From assembly GCA_013289695.1 (NCBI GenBank), contig JABCZK010000008.1, forward strand, positions 62,001 through 126,000: a stretch of 64,000 nt of DNA, read 5' to 3'. The notes below the pieces were generated by a model, which worked only from the letters and a program-made list of their open reading frames with translations, ran no database searches and was not told the origin of the DNA. Shown piece by piece: positions 1-8,998 of this stretch. The DNA is from Acidobacteriota bacterium. Its GTDB lineage: Bacteria; Acidobacteriota; Terriglobia; Acidiferrales; UBA7541. Made by a program: the position numbers and the translations under genes. Position 1 is the stretch's first letter. Every line of letters begins with the position of its first letter.

Positions 1-423
1 TCCGAGGCGGCCGCCGACTGAAGACACCTGAAAGATGTGACCGCTCTTCTGCTTACGCATCACCGGAATGGCGGCGCGGGTGGTGTACACAACGCCGTAG
101 AAGCAGGTGTCCACGACGGCCTGAAAGTCCTCGGCGCTCATTTGCTCGAACGGCGCAAACTGCCCGTATCCAGCGTTGTTGACGAGAGCGTCCAGACGCC
201 CGAAGCTGTCCACCGCCAACTGCACCGCTGCTTTTGCGGCGGCCTCGTCGCGCACTTCCAGCCTGACGGGCCTAACCCACTCGCCGTACTGCGCCACCAG
301 GGGCGCCAGTTCTTCGGTGCGGCGCGCTCCGGCCACTACGCAGTCGCCTGCGGCCAGCGCCGCCTTGGCGATGTCCCGCCCCAACCCGTTGCCGCTTCCC
401 GTAATCAACCAGACTTTCGCCAT
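1..423 (-). CDS. Short-chain dehydrogenase/reductase (SDR), C-terminus cut off by the window edge
   Basis: The first 141 residues of a classical SDR are visible. The N-terminal beta strand leads into the nucleotide-binding motif TGSGNGLG (residues 8-15), followed by the structural NNAGYG motif and a stretch ending in SSVGGRLG, which carries the first catalytic serine. The YxxxK motif would lie beyond base 1. The family catalyses NAD(P)-dependent oxidoreduction of alcohols or ketones; the substrate cannot be read from this part. The ATG follows a GAGGATATCTCA stretch that serves as a ribosome-binding site. A TetR gene lies 73 bp upstream on the same strand, so the two probably form a small regulated unit. 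Confidence 0.9.
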   Translation of the reverse strand, partial: MAKVWLITGSGNGLGRDIAKAALAAGDCVVAGARRTEELAPLVAQYGEWVRPVRLEVRDEAAAKAAVQLAVDSFGRLDALVNNAGYGQFAPFEQMSAEDFQAVVDTCFYGVVYTTRAAIPVMRKQKSGHIFQVSSVGGRLG

Positions 424-496
424 TGAGATATCCTCCGCGGCATTGGATGATTAGAATAAGTGACTGGATGCTCATTTATTTAGGCGTGCCGAGACG

Positions 497-1063
497 TTAG
501 CGCAACGCCCGCCAGAAGGCCTGGAAGCCTCGTGCCATGAGATGCTTGCGGCGGCGCGGTTCCCGGCCGACGAACTCCATCGCGGCTTCCTGCAGCGCCG
601 ACATGGTGGCAGAGGCGAAACCGGCCGGCAGGCCGCGCAGCGCGGCGCGGCGGTCGAGCTCGCTGAGCGTTTGGCGAACTGCACCGCCCGCCGCAGCGGT
701 TTTCTCGCGCGTGTCGTGCGTGATTACGTCCGAGACATTGAGTTGCACGGAAACTTTGCGTTTCTCTGGAAATTCGATGGCCCACTCGAGATAGCTCGAC
801 CAAATATGCCGCGCGCGGCGCTCGAGACTTCCCTTCCCCGGAAATTTAGCGTTGACCCGGGCGTACGCCTCGCCCTTCAGCTCGAGATACAGCTCGTTCA
901 GCAGCGCTTGCTTGTTCGGGAAGTAGGTGAAGAGCGTGCCCGCGGCAACGCCCGCACGAGCGGCGATCTTCGCAGTGGGCGCGCCGAGCCCGGAATTGGC
1001 AAGCTCGCGTACCGCCGCGCGGAGGATTGCGGCGCGTTTCTCTGGGCTCTTAACTCGTGCCAT
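497..1063 (-). CDS. TetR/AcrR-family transcriptional regulator
   Basis: This 188-residue protein has the TetR layout. An N-terminal helix-turn-helix of about 50 residues includes KRAAILRAAVRELA, the GAPTAKIAARAGVAAGTLFTYF recognition region and the following FPNKQALL helix. A divergent helical ligand-binding domain fills the rest. Such proteins repress a neighbouring gene until a small ligand binds. It lies directly upstream of the SDR gene on the same strand, so that enzyme and the regulator's own promoter are the natural targets. The efflux operon ends about 290 bp upstream and points toward this gene, which makes a link to the pump possible but less direct. Confidence 0.92.
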   Translation of the reverse strand: MARVKSPEKRAAILRAAVRELANSGLGAPTAKIAARAGVAAGTLFTYFPNKQALLNELYLELKGEAYARVNAKFPGKGSLERRARHIWSSYLEWAIEFPEKRKVSVQLNVSDVITHDTREKTAAAGGAVRQTLSELDRRAALRGLPAGFASATMSALQEAAMEFVGREPRRRKHLMARGFQAFWRALR

Positions 1064-1138
1064 GCCTATGGATGAGCGTACCGCGGTTCGGCCATGGGAG
1101 TCACAGCAATCATCTGTTCGCGGTCGCGCAACGGCTTG

Positions 1139-1354
1139 TCAATCACCACGGATGAACAGTTTGCGGAAAAACACCAAAGTTGTTATTCCGAGGGGGCACT
1201 TTGACCGAGGAATCTGCTGTTTCCTGAGCGCCTGCATGAAAAGCAGATCCCTCACCCGCTGCCGCGGGTTCGGGATGACACCCTGTGCACTTTTTTCGCG
1301 AAGTGTTAATACGCACCGCAGATGCGTGGTTCGCACGGATCAATCACCACGGAT
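1139..1354. repeat. Intergenic composite repeat bounded by 15-bp direct repeats
   Basis: TCAATCACCACGGAT occurs at 1139-1153 and again at 1340-1354, the second copy overlapping the tolC-like stop codon. Between them lie two halves in opposite orientation that carry AATCTGCT (about 1211-1218) and AAGCAGAT (1241-1248), then a GC-rich hairpin. I see no coding potential. It looks like a short interspersed palindromic element, of the kind scattered through acidobacterial intergenic regions; that comparison is from memory. Confidence 0.5.
1247..1276. repeat. GC-rich imperfect inverted repeat between the efflux operon and tetR
   Basis: The arms are ATCCC-tc-ACCCGC (1247-1259) and GCGGGT-tc-GGGAT (1264-1276), with a TGCC loop. 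Eleven of thirteen positions pair. It lies downstream of the tolC-like gene. It has no T-run in the right place, so a repeat is more likely than a classic terminator. Confidence 0.5.
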
Positions 1355-2697
1355 CAATGATTAAGGCCGATTTCAAAGTTCAGCGCGGATATTTCGGCGG
1401 CGTAATCGTATTTGGCGCTGGCTTGGGAAATTTGCGCTTGCGTGGCGTTCAGTTGCGCCTGGCTTAGTTCGATGATGGAACTCAGGCCCAGTTTGTAGCG
1501 CTGCTGGGCCAGGTCGAGGGCTTGATTCGCTTGGTCGAGCAATTGCTGCGTGAGCGCGAGGCGCTGGTAGCCGGAAAATGTGTTGAGCCATGCTTTGCGC
1601 ACATCGCGGACGACCGCGTCCTGCAGATCGCGCAGGAATTGCTGCCGCGCGTTAGACTCGGCTGTCGCTTCGGCATGCAGCGCGTTGAACTGGCGGCCGT
1701 TAAAAATGGGAATGTTCAAGTTGAATCCGGCGGCCGCGTAGCGCGACCCCAGTTCCTCCACGCGGTAGGGCGTGAGACCGGCGACGCCGACAGCGCTGAT
1801 GGTCGGAAGCCACAAGTCGCGCTCGGCGGTGGCGTAACTTTGTGCCGAACTTACGTCCAGCTGCTGGCTGATAATTTCAGGGCGGTCGCGCATGGCTTCG
1901 GCGATCAAGACGGAAAGATCGCTGGGTGGGGCCGACGGCACCGGCTGGTCCGCGAGCTGAAATGTTTTCTGGTCCGCGAGTCCCAGCGCGGCAGAAAGTT
2001 CCGCGTAGGAGGCCTGCAAATCATTCTGCGCCTGCACCAGCAGCAGCTGCGCTTGCGCCAGGTCCACGTTCGCGAAGCTCACGTCCAGTCCGGACTTGAG
2101 TTTATTTCTCTCCATCTCCGTCACCTGATCGGAAACGAGGCGGCGGTCTTTGACTGTTTCCTCAGCCACCTGCAGCACGGCTTGCGCTTTCAAGCAGTTG
2201 TAATAGGCGGCGTCCACTTGCAGCAGCACGTCCGCGCGCGAGGTGGTGATGTTTTCTTCCTGGGCCTTCGCGTGCAAATTCGAGCTTTTCACCAGTTCGT
2301 GCGTACGCCCAAAATCGGTGACCAACTGCTGCACGGTGACGCCGTCCGCAAAGCGACTGAAGATGATCGAATTGTTCAGCGCGCCGGCAGCGACGCGGCT
2401 GTTGGTTTCCGCTTTCACGCCGGTGGCGCTGCCGTAAGCGTGGGGAAAGTATTCCGAGCGGGCTTCGGTGACCTGCGCCTTCGCGGCTGCGGCCAAGTAC
2501 GTGGCCGCTTGAATCTGCGGATGATTTTGAATCGCAATTTTCTCTGCTTCTTGCAGCGTGAGGCTCTGGGAAGCAGCGGGCGGCGCTTGCGGGGGAGCTG
2601 GCGTCCCAACGGCCGCGTGCAATTGCGCCCAAGCGGGCGTGCCGGTAAGAGCCGCAGCGAGCAGAAGCAGAGATGTGGAAAGATTTCGGTGATGCAT
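1354..2697 (-). CDS. TolC-family outer membrane efflux protein
   Basis: This 447-residue protein begins with a signal peptide (MHHRNLSTSLLLLAAALTG...AWAQ) and has two repeats of the long coiled-coil hairpin typical of outer membrane factors. The segments SLTLQEAEKIAIQNHPQIQ (near residue 45) and ALDLAQQRYKLGLSSIIEL (near 400) are hallmarks of the two halves. It should trimerise in the outer membrane and form the exit duct of the RND pump encoded just upstream. Its ATG shares one base with the permease stop codon (TAATG), so translation is probably coupled. It is the last gene of the operon. Confidence 0.93.
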   Translation of the reverse strand: MHHRNLSTSLLLLAAALTGTPAWAQLHAAVGTPAPPQAPPAASQSLTLQEAEKIAIQNHPQIQAATYLAAAAKAQVTEARSEYFPHAYGSATGVKAETNSRVAAGALNNSIIFSRFADGVTVQQLVTDFGRTHELVKSSNLHAKAQEENITTSRADVLLQVDAAYYNCLKAQAVLQVAEETVKDRRLVSDQVTEMERNKLKSGLDVSFANVDLAQAQLLLVQAQNDLQASYAELSAALGLADQKTFQLADQPVPSAPPSDLSVLIAEAMRDRPEIISQQLDVSSAQSYATAERDLWLPTISAVGVAGLTPYRVEELGSRYAAAGFNLNIPIFNGRQFNALHAEATAESNARQQFLRDLQDAVVRDVRKAWLNTFSGYQRLALTQQLLDQANQALDLAQQRYKLGLSSIIELSQAQLNATQAQISQASAKYDYAAEISALNFEIGLNH

Positions 2698-5600
2698 TAG
2701 TGAGCCTCCTCGGTGACGAGCGACGCAGCAGCTTCAGCGCGGCGGCGATACATCAGCAGATACGCCGCGGGAACGACGAAAATCGTGAGCACGATGGAAG
2801 TGAGCAGGCCGCCGATGATCACGCGCGCGAGCGGCGCGTAGGCTTCGCTGCCGGTTTCCAATTTGAAGGCCATGGGCAGCAGCCCGACGACGGTGGCAAG
2901 TGACGTCATCAAGATCGGGCGCAGGCGGATGCGGCAAGAGTGCACCACCGCTTCGCGCAGGCCGTGGCCTTGGCTGCGCAGCACGTTGGCAAAGTCCACG
3001 ATCAAGATGCTGTTGGAGACCACCATGCCTTGAAGCATTACGACGCCCATGAGCGACTGGATGTTGAGCGTGGTGCCGGTGAGCGCCAGAGTGAGCACGA
3101 CGCCGATCAGCCCGGTGGGCACGGCCAGCACAATCAGGAACGGATCCACGAAGGAGGAAAACTGGGCAACCAGGATGAGATAGACGAGCAGGACGGCCAG
3201 GAACAAGCCAAGGCCGAAACTTTTGAATGAGGATTGCATGGTCAACACCAGGCCGCGGACGTCCACGCGCGTGTTGGGCGGCAGTTGGGTGTGCGAGATG
3301 ATTTTTGAAATTTCACGCTGCGGCCCACCGATATCTTCGCCGGTGGGCGCAACGTAAATATCAATGGAACGCTGAAGTTGATAGTGATCCACTTCCGTGG
3401 GAGTGAGAATCGGCACCACATCAGCGACCTGATTCAGGTAGGTCGGCATCTTCAGCTTGGGAGAATGCAAGGGCATGGCTTTCAGATCCTCGATGGATTT
3501 GACCTGATTTTCGGGGTACTGCACGGTTACGAAATAATTGTTGCCGTTTTTGGGGTCCACCCAGTAGCTCGGCGCGATCACGACGTCGGAAGTGAGCGCG
3601 GTGATGAGGTTGTCGAGCACTTCCTTGGGGCTGAGGCCCAGCTCCGCGGCACGATCGCGATTCACGTTTACTTCGAGCGCGGGATAATCCATGTCCTGCG
3701 GGATGTACACATCGGAAACGCCGCGCGAGGCCTTGATCTGCCGCGCCAAATCCTGTGCGATGCGGTCGTTCGTTTTCAGGTCCATGCCGCTCACTTGGAC
3801 ATCAATGGGCGCGGGCGCGCCCTGGTTCAGAACCGCGTCCACAAGGCCGCCGGATTGAAAATAGGTGCGCAACTGCGGCAGTTGCGCGGCAATGCGGCGG
3901 CGCACTTCGTTCATGTAAACGAAACTGCTCTCGTGATGATCTTCCTTGAGGCCCACTTGCACGAAAGCGGTGTGCATGCCGGAGTTCGACGTGAACAGGG
4001 CGGACAAATCGGCCATCACGCCGATATTCGATACCACGGTGTTCAGATCGTCCGGCTTTACGACCTGGCGCACGATCTCTTCGACTTGTTTTACGTAATC
4101 GTTGGTCACTTCAATGCGCGTGCCGGTGGGGGCTTTCACGTTGATCACGAATTGGCCGGCGTCCGAGCGCGGGAAAAACGAGACGCCAATAAACGGCACC
4201 AGCAGAAAGCTCACCAGGAACATGGCCACGAAGAGAATGAGGGCCTCGCGCGGACGGTCCAAAGTTTTCTGGACGTATTTTTCATAGACGTTCAGCATCC
4301 TTTCGAATTTGGCGTTGAAATTCGCGTGGAACCGGGCGCCCCACGATTTTTTCGCTGTCGCGCCGTCGGCGCTCTGGGGGCTGTGTTCATGGGCTGGTTT
4401 CAGGAAGTACGCGCAGAACAGGGGAACCACAGTGACGGCGTCGAAGTAAGAGGCAAAAAGGGCGAGAACCACCGCCAAGGCCAGCGCGGAGAACAAGTAT
4501 TTGCTGACGCCGAAGAGGAGGGTGACCGGGAAGAAAACGACTACAGCGACGAGCATGATGGCGAGCACGGCGAGCGCCACCTCATTCGCGCCCTTCACCG
4601 CTGCGACTTTGGGGTCCTCGCCCAGCTCAATGTGACGATAAATGTTTTCGATGACCACCACGGAGTCGTCAATCAGGCGTGAAAATGCCAGGGCCAGACC
4701 GCTGAGCACCATGCTGTTGATGGTCTTGTCGGCGGAATGCAGAACAAAAAACGTAATCATCACCGAGAGCGGAATGGAAAGAAAAACCGCCGCAGTGGCG
4801 CGCATGCTCCCCAGAAACAGCAGAATCATCACGGCGGTGAGAAATAATCCGATGCCGCCTTCGCGCAACACGGTGGAAATGGCCTGCTTCACGAAAAGCG
4901 ACTGGTCGAAAACCACGTGGGTGTGCAACTGCGCAGGAATATCGCGCAGCGTGGTAATGGCCTTCCTGATGCCGTTGACGACCGCGATGGTATTGGTGTC
5001 GCCGCCCTGCTTGAGGATCGGCGCGTAAACCGACTTTTGACCGTTGACGCGCACGATGTTGTACTGCAAGTAGGAACCGTCAACGGCGTTGCCCACGTCG
5101 GAAAGGAAGACGGACTTCTCCCCTTCGGTCTTCAGTGGAATCTGATTCAGAGCCTGGGCGTTGGGCACCTGCGCGTTGGTATAGATGTTGTAATCCAAGG
5201 CGCCTAAGCGCACATCGCCCGCCGGAAGAATTAGGTTGGACTCGTTGATGGAGCGAACGACATCCATGGGGCTCAGCTCGTGCGCCTGCAATTTCAACGG
5301 GTCCACGTACACCATCAGTTGGCGATACTTCCCGCCGTAGGGAGGTGGCACGGTGGCGCCGGGAACTCCGGCGATCTGATTGCGGATCTGATACTGCAGA
5401 TAATCGTGCAACTGCGTTTCGTTGAGTCCCTGGCCTTCGACGGTCAGCAAGCAAACAGGTAGGCTGGAAGCGTCCACTTTGATGACCACGGGAGGCAGCG
5501 TGCCTTCGGGCAAGCGGCGGAGATCGGCCATGGCGAGATTGGAAATACTGGTAACGTCGGCATTCGCATCCGTTCCCGGTTGGAAATAAATTTTGATCAG

Positions 5601-5861
5601 GCTGACGCCGGCCATGGAGCGCGATTCCATGTGGTCAATGCCGCTACCGAGAGTGAAAAAACGCTCAAAGGTGTCGGTGATATCGGCTTCGATTTGTTCC
5701 GGGGGCATGCCGTTGTAGAAAGTGGCGACGAGGACGACGGGAATGTTGATCGGCGGAAACATATCCACGGGCATTTGCGCCAAACTGGTAATGCCGAGGA
5801 CGCAAATGAAAAGGCAGACCACAATAATGAAATAAGGATGGCGTATCGCAAATGTTGGCAT
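2697..5861 (-). CDS. RND-type multidrug efflux permease (HAE1-like)
   Basis: At 1054 residues this is a full-length inner membrane RND pump. An N-terminal transmembrane helix (residues 11-31) is followed by a periplasmic porter domain that opens with MPVDMFPPINIPVV. Transmembrane helix 4 carries the proton-relay motif ALAFSRLIDDSVVVIENI, with both aspartates kept. A second porter domain and a C-terminal membrane bundle follow. The SRLIDD variant differs from the usual GLLVDDAIVVVEN of AcrB. It lies 7 bp after the adaptor gene and overlaps the tolC-like gene, which completes a tripartite proton-driven exporter. The substrate is not evident. Confidence 0.95.
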   Translation of the reverse strand: MPTFAIRHPYFIIVVCLFICVLGITSLAQMPVDMFPPINIPVVLVATFYNGMPPEQIEADITDTFERFFTLGSGIDHMESRSMAGVSLIKIYFQPGTDANADVTSISNLAMADLRRLPEGTLPPVVIKVDASSLPVCLLTVEGQGLNETQLHDYLQYQIRNQIAGVPGATVPPPYGGKYRQLMVYVDPLKLQAHELSPMDVVRSINESNLILPAGDVRLGALDYNIYTNAQVPNAQALNQIPLKTEGEKSVFLSDVGNAVDGSYLQYNIVRVNGQKSVYAPILKQGGDTNTIAVVNGIRKAITTLRDIPAQLHTHVVFDQSLFVKQAISTVLREGGIGLFLTAVMILLFLGSMRATAAVFLSIPLSVMITFFVLHSADKTINSMVLSGLALAFSRLIDDSVVVIENIYRHIELGEDPKVAAVKGANEVALAVLAIMLVAVVVFFPVTLLFGVSKYLFSALALAVVLALFASYFDAVTVVPLFCAYFLKPAHEHSPQSADGATAKKSWGARFHANFNAKFERMLNVYEKYVQKTLDRPREALILFVAMFLVSFLLVPFIGVSFFPRSDAGQFVINVKAPTGTRIEVTNDYVKQVEEIVRQVVKPDDLNTVVSNIGVMADLSALFTSNSGMHTAFVQVGLKEDHHESSFVYMNEVRRRIAAQLPQLRTYFQSGGLVDAVLNQGAPAPIDVQVSGMDLKTNDRIAQDLARQIKASRGVSDVYIPQDMDYPALEVNVNRDRAAELGLSPKEVLDNLITALTSDVVIAPSYWVDPKNGNNYFVTVQYPENQVKSIEDLKAMPLHSPKLKMPTYLNQVADVVPILTPTEVDHYQLQRSIDIYVAPTGEDIGGPQREISKIISHTQLPPNTRVDVRGLVLTMQSSFKSFGLGLFLAVLLVYLILVAQFSSFVDPFLIVLAVPTGLIGVVLTLALTGTTLNIQSLMGVVMLQGMVVSNSILIVDFANVLRSQGHGLREAVVHSCRIRLRPILMTSLATVVGLLPMAFKLETGSEAYAPLARVIIGGLLTSIVLTIFVVPAAYLLMYRRRAEAAASLVTEEAH

Positions 5862-5868
5862 CTTGGGT

Positions 5869-7083
5869 TTACTCCATTCCTGGGGCTGTGACGAGTTTGG
5901 GCGCGACCAGCTGGCCTTCTTTAAACTGGCTCTGCTCGCCGAATACGACGGATTCGTTTTCGCCGAGGCCGGAGAGTACTTCGGCGTCGGTGGGCGACTG
6001 CAAACCCAGCTTCACTTCGCGGCGTTCGAGATGGTTGGTGGAATTCACCAGCAGCACGGTGCCCTGGCCGGTTCCCGTGGATTGCACGGCTTGCAGCGGA
6101 ATGGTGAGAACGTTGGTGACCGTGTGCAACGGAATCTTGACGGACGCGTACATTCCCGGCACCAGCGCGTAATTCGCGTTGGGCACGGTGACTTCGGTGT
6201 GCATGGTGCGGGTGGTTAGATCGATCTGATCCGAAAACAGCGAAATTTTGCCGATGAAAGTCTTCTGCAACGCCGAGACGTTTACTTCCAGAGTCTGGCC
6301 GTTGCTGATTTCCGGAACTGCCCGTTCCGGCACGGGTATGACCAGGCGAAGTAAATTATTCTGCGAGAGGTGGCAGAGCGCGGAATCGCCCTTCGTCGCG
6401 GAAGTTCCCGCGGGAAGCAACGCCCCGGTATAGGCGTAAATTTGCGTTACGACTCCTTCGAAGGGAGCCGTCATGCGCGCGTAGGCGAACAGCGCCTTGT
6501 CTTTGTCGAGCGCGGCTTTGGCCGCGAGCAGAGCCTGTTCGGCTGCGGCCAAGGCATCCTTTGATGATGAGACACCGGCGCTGGCTTCGAGGTCCTTGCC
6601 CTGCGCCACGTCAATTTCCTGCTGGGCGACGAGTTCGGGCCGGGATTTTTGCACGTCGGCCAGCCGGGTGTAGGTGATGTGTGCGACGCTGTAGGCGGAT
6701 TCCGCGCGGGTTTGTTCCTCCCGTGCGCGGGATACTTCCTGATCGGCGCGGCGAACCGACGCTTCGTCTTGCAGCAGCTGCTGTTGCAGTTCGGGAATTT
6801 CCAGCACGGCCAGGAGCTGCCCCTGCTTCACGTGGGTGCCCCAATCCACGTACAGCTTCTGGATGTAACCGGAAACTTTCGCATACACATCAATTTCCTG
6901 GTAGGGCAGAAATTCCGAGGAGATCTCCAGGGTGCTGGAAAGGCTCTTGCGTTGCACTTTTACCACGGCTGCTGGCGGCACGTCGGCGGCATCGGCCTTG
7001 TGAGCGTCGCCGCAGCCATTGGCACACGCGGATAAAGCAATGACCACGAACATCCAACGATAAGCGGCGGCTATATGGATCAC
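5869..7083 (-). CDS. RND efflux periplasmic adaptor (membrane fusion protein)
   Basis: This 404-residue adaptor starts with a lipoprotein-like signal (VVIALSAC, Cys at about residue 20). A biotinyl-lipoyl-like half-motif follows (IDVYAKVSGYIQKLYVDWGTHVKQGQLLAVLE), then a long alpha-helical hairpin rich in Q, E and A, the second lipoyl half (AYARMTAPFEGVVTQIYAYTG), and beta-barrel and membrane-proximal domains. It bridges the permease and TolC. The GTG start overlaps the stop of the RraA-like gene (GTGA), so all four genes appear to be translated as a coupled chain. Confidence 0.93.
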   Translation of the reverse strand: MIHIAAAYRWMFVVIALSACANGCGDAHKADAADVPPAAVVKVQRKSLSSTLEISSEFLPYQEIDVYAKVSGYIQKLYVDWGTHVKQGQLLAVLEIPELQQQLLQDEASVRRADQEVSRAREEQTRAESAYSVAHITYTRLADVQKSRPELVAQQEIDVAQGKDLEASAGVSSSKDALAAAEQALLAAKAALDKDKALFAYARMTAPFEGVVTQIYAYTGALLPAGTSATKGDSALCHLSQNNLLRLVIPVPERAVPEISNGQTLEVNVSALQKTFIGKISLFSDQIDLTTRTMHTEVTVPNANYALVPGMYASVKIPLHTVTNVLTIPLQAVQSTGTGQGTVLLVNSTNHLERREVKLGLQSPTDAEVLSGLGENESVVFGEQSQFKEGQLVAPKLVTAPGME

Positions 7084-7778
7084 GATTCCAACTCCTTGAG
7101 TCGTTCTCTGAGCTTTGCGATCGAAAAAGAATCGGAACGGCAGAACTCGATCAACTGTTTTCTCTGTTGAACAATTTCCAGCGCTTTCGCGGGGACCCGG
7201 GGGGCGATCGCGCGCGGAATCGTTTGCACGCCGTGCTGGTCTCCCTGGATCAAATCTCCGGGTTGCACCGAGAGGCCTGCAATTTCAACGGTGCCGGCAA
7301 AATCGAAGACATGGGCGTAAGCGTGCGACACCGAGACATTTGCGGCGAACATTTGCAGACCGCTCTTGCGCACACCGGTAAGGTCGCGGACGGCGCCATT
7401 GGTGATTACCGCAACGCAGCCCAGTGCCAGCAAAATATTGGCGTGCACTTCTCCGATGAAGGCCCCCAGACCGGGATTGGAATCCACATCTTCGACGACT
7501 ACTACGCGCGGCTCAGGGACTTGCCGTAAAGAATCCCACCAGGCGCCACGTTCGTAGTAACTGTGCCCTTCCATGGGAGGATCGGAGCTGCGGATGCGGG
7601 CTGTCGCCGCGTAACCCACCGTGGTGGGCATCTCCGGGAAAAAGCAATGCAAGCGGGAATCGGTAAATCCTCTGTTCCGCAGGCGCACACCAAAAGTCTC
7701 GATGGCGCTGGCGACCACGCAAGTACTCAACGAGCGCAACTGCTCCAGTTGCAAGGGCATGAGCGGTTCTACGTTCAT
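7080..7778 (-). CDS. RraA-like / HMG-aldolase-fold family protein
   Basis: This 232-residue protein carries the RraA fold signature: GEVHANILLALG, the NGAVRD loop (the family usually has DGAVRD) and GDLIQGDQHGVQTIP. Members include 4-hydroxy-4-methyl-2-oxoglutarate aldolases and the RNase E inhibitor RraA; the Arg-Asp pair of the aldolase site is kept. The ATG at 7778 was chosen because GAGAGGAG lies 5 bases upstream; an in-frame start 12 codons earlier lacks such a site. Its stop overlaps the GTG of the efflux adaptor. An enzyme of this type heading an RND operon is unusual, and its substrate is unknown. The family call is firm; a specific function is not. Confidence 0.82.
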   Translation of the reverse strand: MNVEPLMPLQLEQLRSLSTCVVASAIETFGVRLRNRGFTDSRLHCFFPEMPTTVGYAATARIRSSDPPMEGHSYYERGAWWDSLRQVPEPRVVVVEDVDSNPGLGAFIGEVHANILLALGCVAVITNGAVRDLTGVRKSGLQMFAANVSVSHAYAHVFDFAGTVEIAGLSVQPGDLIQGDQHGVQTIPRAIAPRVPAKALEIVQQRKQLIEFCRSDSFSIAKLRERLKELES

Positions 7779-7872
7779 GAAAACTCCTCTCCCGGATCGT
7801 GTCCGTGACTGCACGGAAAAAGGGCCAGAGCGAACGCAATGATTGGAATATCAGATTTTGGCAGCGAATGAA

Positions 7873-8202
7873 CTAGGAAAGGGAAATCGGGGGAGAACGG
7901 TGCTGCAAGGAAACAGTCACGCTGATAGACTGCAGCGCCGGAATCTCTGCCCGCACCACTTGGGTGATTCGCGTTTCGGGTCGAGGCGGTATGAATCGGG
8001 CGACCGGCCGCAGTGGCGTCCAGTCAACGACCGCCGGCAAATCGCTCCGCGTCATTTTGCTGGCTATGTTGAGGTAGCGGGCTGGATTGGACTTGGAAAA
8101 ATACTGGCTGTTTTTCGCGAGCGTTGATAGCGCTGTGACCGCAAACAGCAGCAGCACGACTGCGGCAATTTGAAGGCTGGATTCAAGTAATCGGCGTTTC
8201 AT
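7873..8202 (-). CDS. Uncharacterised small membrane-anchored or exported protein
   Basis: The 109-residue product starts MKRRLLESS and then has one hydrophobic helix (about residues 9-29, IAAVVLLLFAVTALSTLA). The remainder is soluble, basic and proline-rich, with repeated Arg and Pro (RPVARFIPPRPETR). I recognise no family. The ATG at 8202 follows AGGAG by 10 bases; the TTG just before it is the less likely start. It ends about 95 bp before the efflux operon on the same strand and could be co-transcribed with it. A tail outside the membrane is inferred only from the single helix and positive N-terminus. Confidence 0.55.
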   Translation of the reverse strand: MKRRLLESSLQIAAVVLLLFAVTALSTLAKNSQYFSKSNPARYLNIASKMTRSDLPAVVDWTPLRPVARFIPPRPETRITQVVRAEIPALQSISVTVSLQHRSPPISLS

Positions 8203-8281
8203 CAACCGCGCGCTCCTGCTCTAAGTGCTCTTCAATTATCGCCATCTGGCGCGGCGAACGCAAGCATGGGGATTCGATGGC

Positions 8282-8998
8282 CTAGGTGAGAGTGATTTCG
8301 CCCATGTCAATGGCGACGAGCAGAGGCTCTTTCACTGGTCGGTAATCGCCTTCGTAGGCATATATACGACGTTTGGTGGGAACGACAATACCGTCAATAT
8401 TGCGGAAGTCGAACGCATAGTTGAGGCCGGTGGCGCCGCCGAGAATGTCCACGGTGTAATCGTGACGGCGCAACAGGCCATTGGAACCGAAGCAGGAGAT
8501 TTGTTCGCGGGTGTGGCTCTTCACGGTGTCGGGGAAGGTTATCTTCAGGCGCCGCCAGGTTTCGGTCTCCAGCTCGAGCGGTGCTATCTCTTCCGTCATG
8601 AATCCTTCGTGGGTATAAAGGAACGGAGTGTTGAGGTAGGTCCACAACGCTTCGCCCGCGAAGTAGGCCACTTGAATGTCGTCCCAGGGAGTTTCGCGTT
8701 GCTGCCCTTCGAAAGACTTTTCCGGATTATCGCGGGCTTCAATTAACGTTCCGTCTAGCTTTTCGATCACCACACGGTCGGGTTGAAAAATAGCGCGCTT
8801 GTTTTGACCCGGGAAGTCGAGGGTGACGCGTTCGTTGCGCGTTTCGGCGGTCACCACCACGTTCTTCAGCACATCTCCCTTCCCTTTCACGAACCAGATT
8901 GCGCCGGTGATGGATGCGGCGACCTTGATCGCGTTGAAATCGTTCCAACGTCCGAGACCGCCGTGCGCTTTGACCGCCAAGTCGAGTAGGTCGCCCAT
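8282..8998 (-). CDS. Conserved hypothetical protein, possibly lipoprotein-carrier-like fold
   Basis: This 238-residue protein begins MGDLLDLAVKAHGGLGRWN, a start seen in uncharacterised bacterial proteins. It continues with alternating beta-strand-like segments such as RVTLDFPGQNKRAIFQPDRVVIE and WRRLKITFPD. It has no signal peptide or transmembrane helix. The strand-rich pattern, with a beginning about a substrate and a later DYTVDILGG, recalls LolA/LppX-like half-barrels, but this is only an impression. The start at 8998 is supported by AAAGGGAG six bases upstream. An in-frame extension of 52 codons reads as non-protein-like sequence and was left out. Confidence 0.7.
   Translation of the reverse strand: MGDLLDLAVKAHGGLGRWNDFNAIKVAASITGAIWFVKGKGDVLKNVVVTAETRNERVTLDFPGQNKRAIFQPDRVVIEKLDGTLIEARDNPEKSFEGQQRETPWDDIQVAYFAGEALWTYLNTPFLYTHEGFMTEEIAPLELETETWRRLKITFPDTVKSHTREQISCFGSNGLLRRHDYTVDILGGATGLNYAFDFRNIDGIVVPTKRRIYAYEGDYRPVKEPLLVAIDMGEITLT

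Noticed and set aside
1139-1354. Insertion sequence with target-site duplication
   Set aside because: Direct repeats bound the segment, but there is no transposase and 15 bp is long for a target duplication; it is kept as a repeat only.
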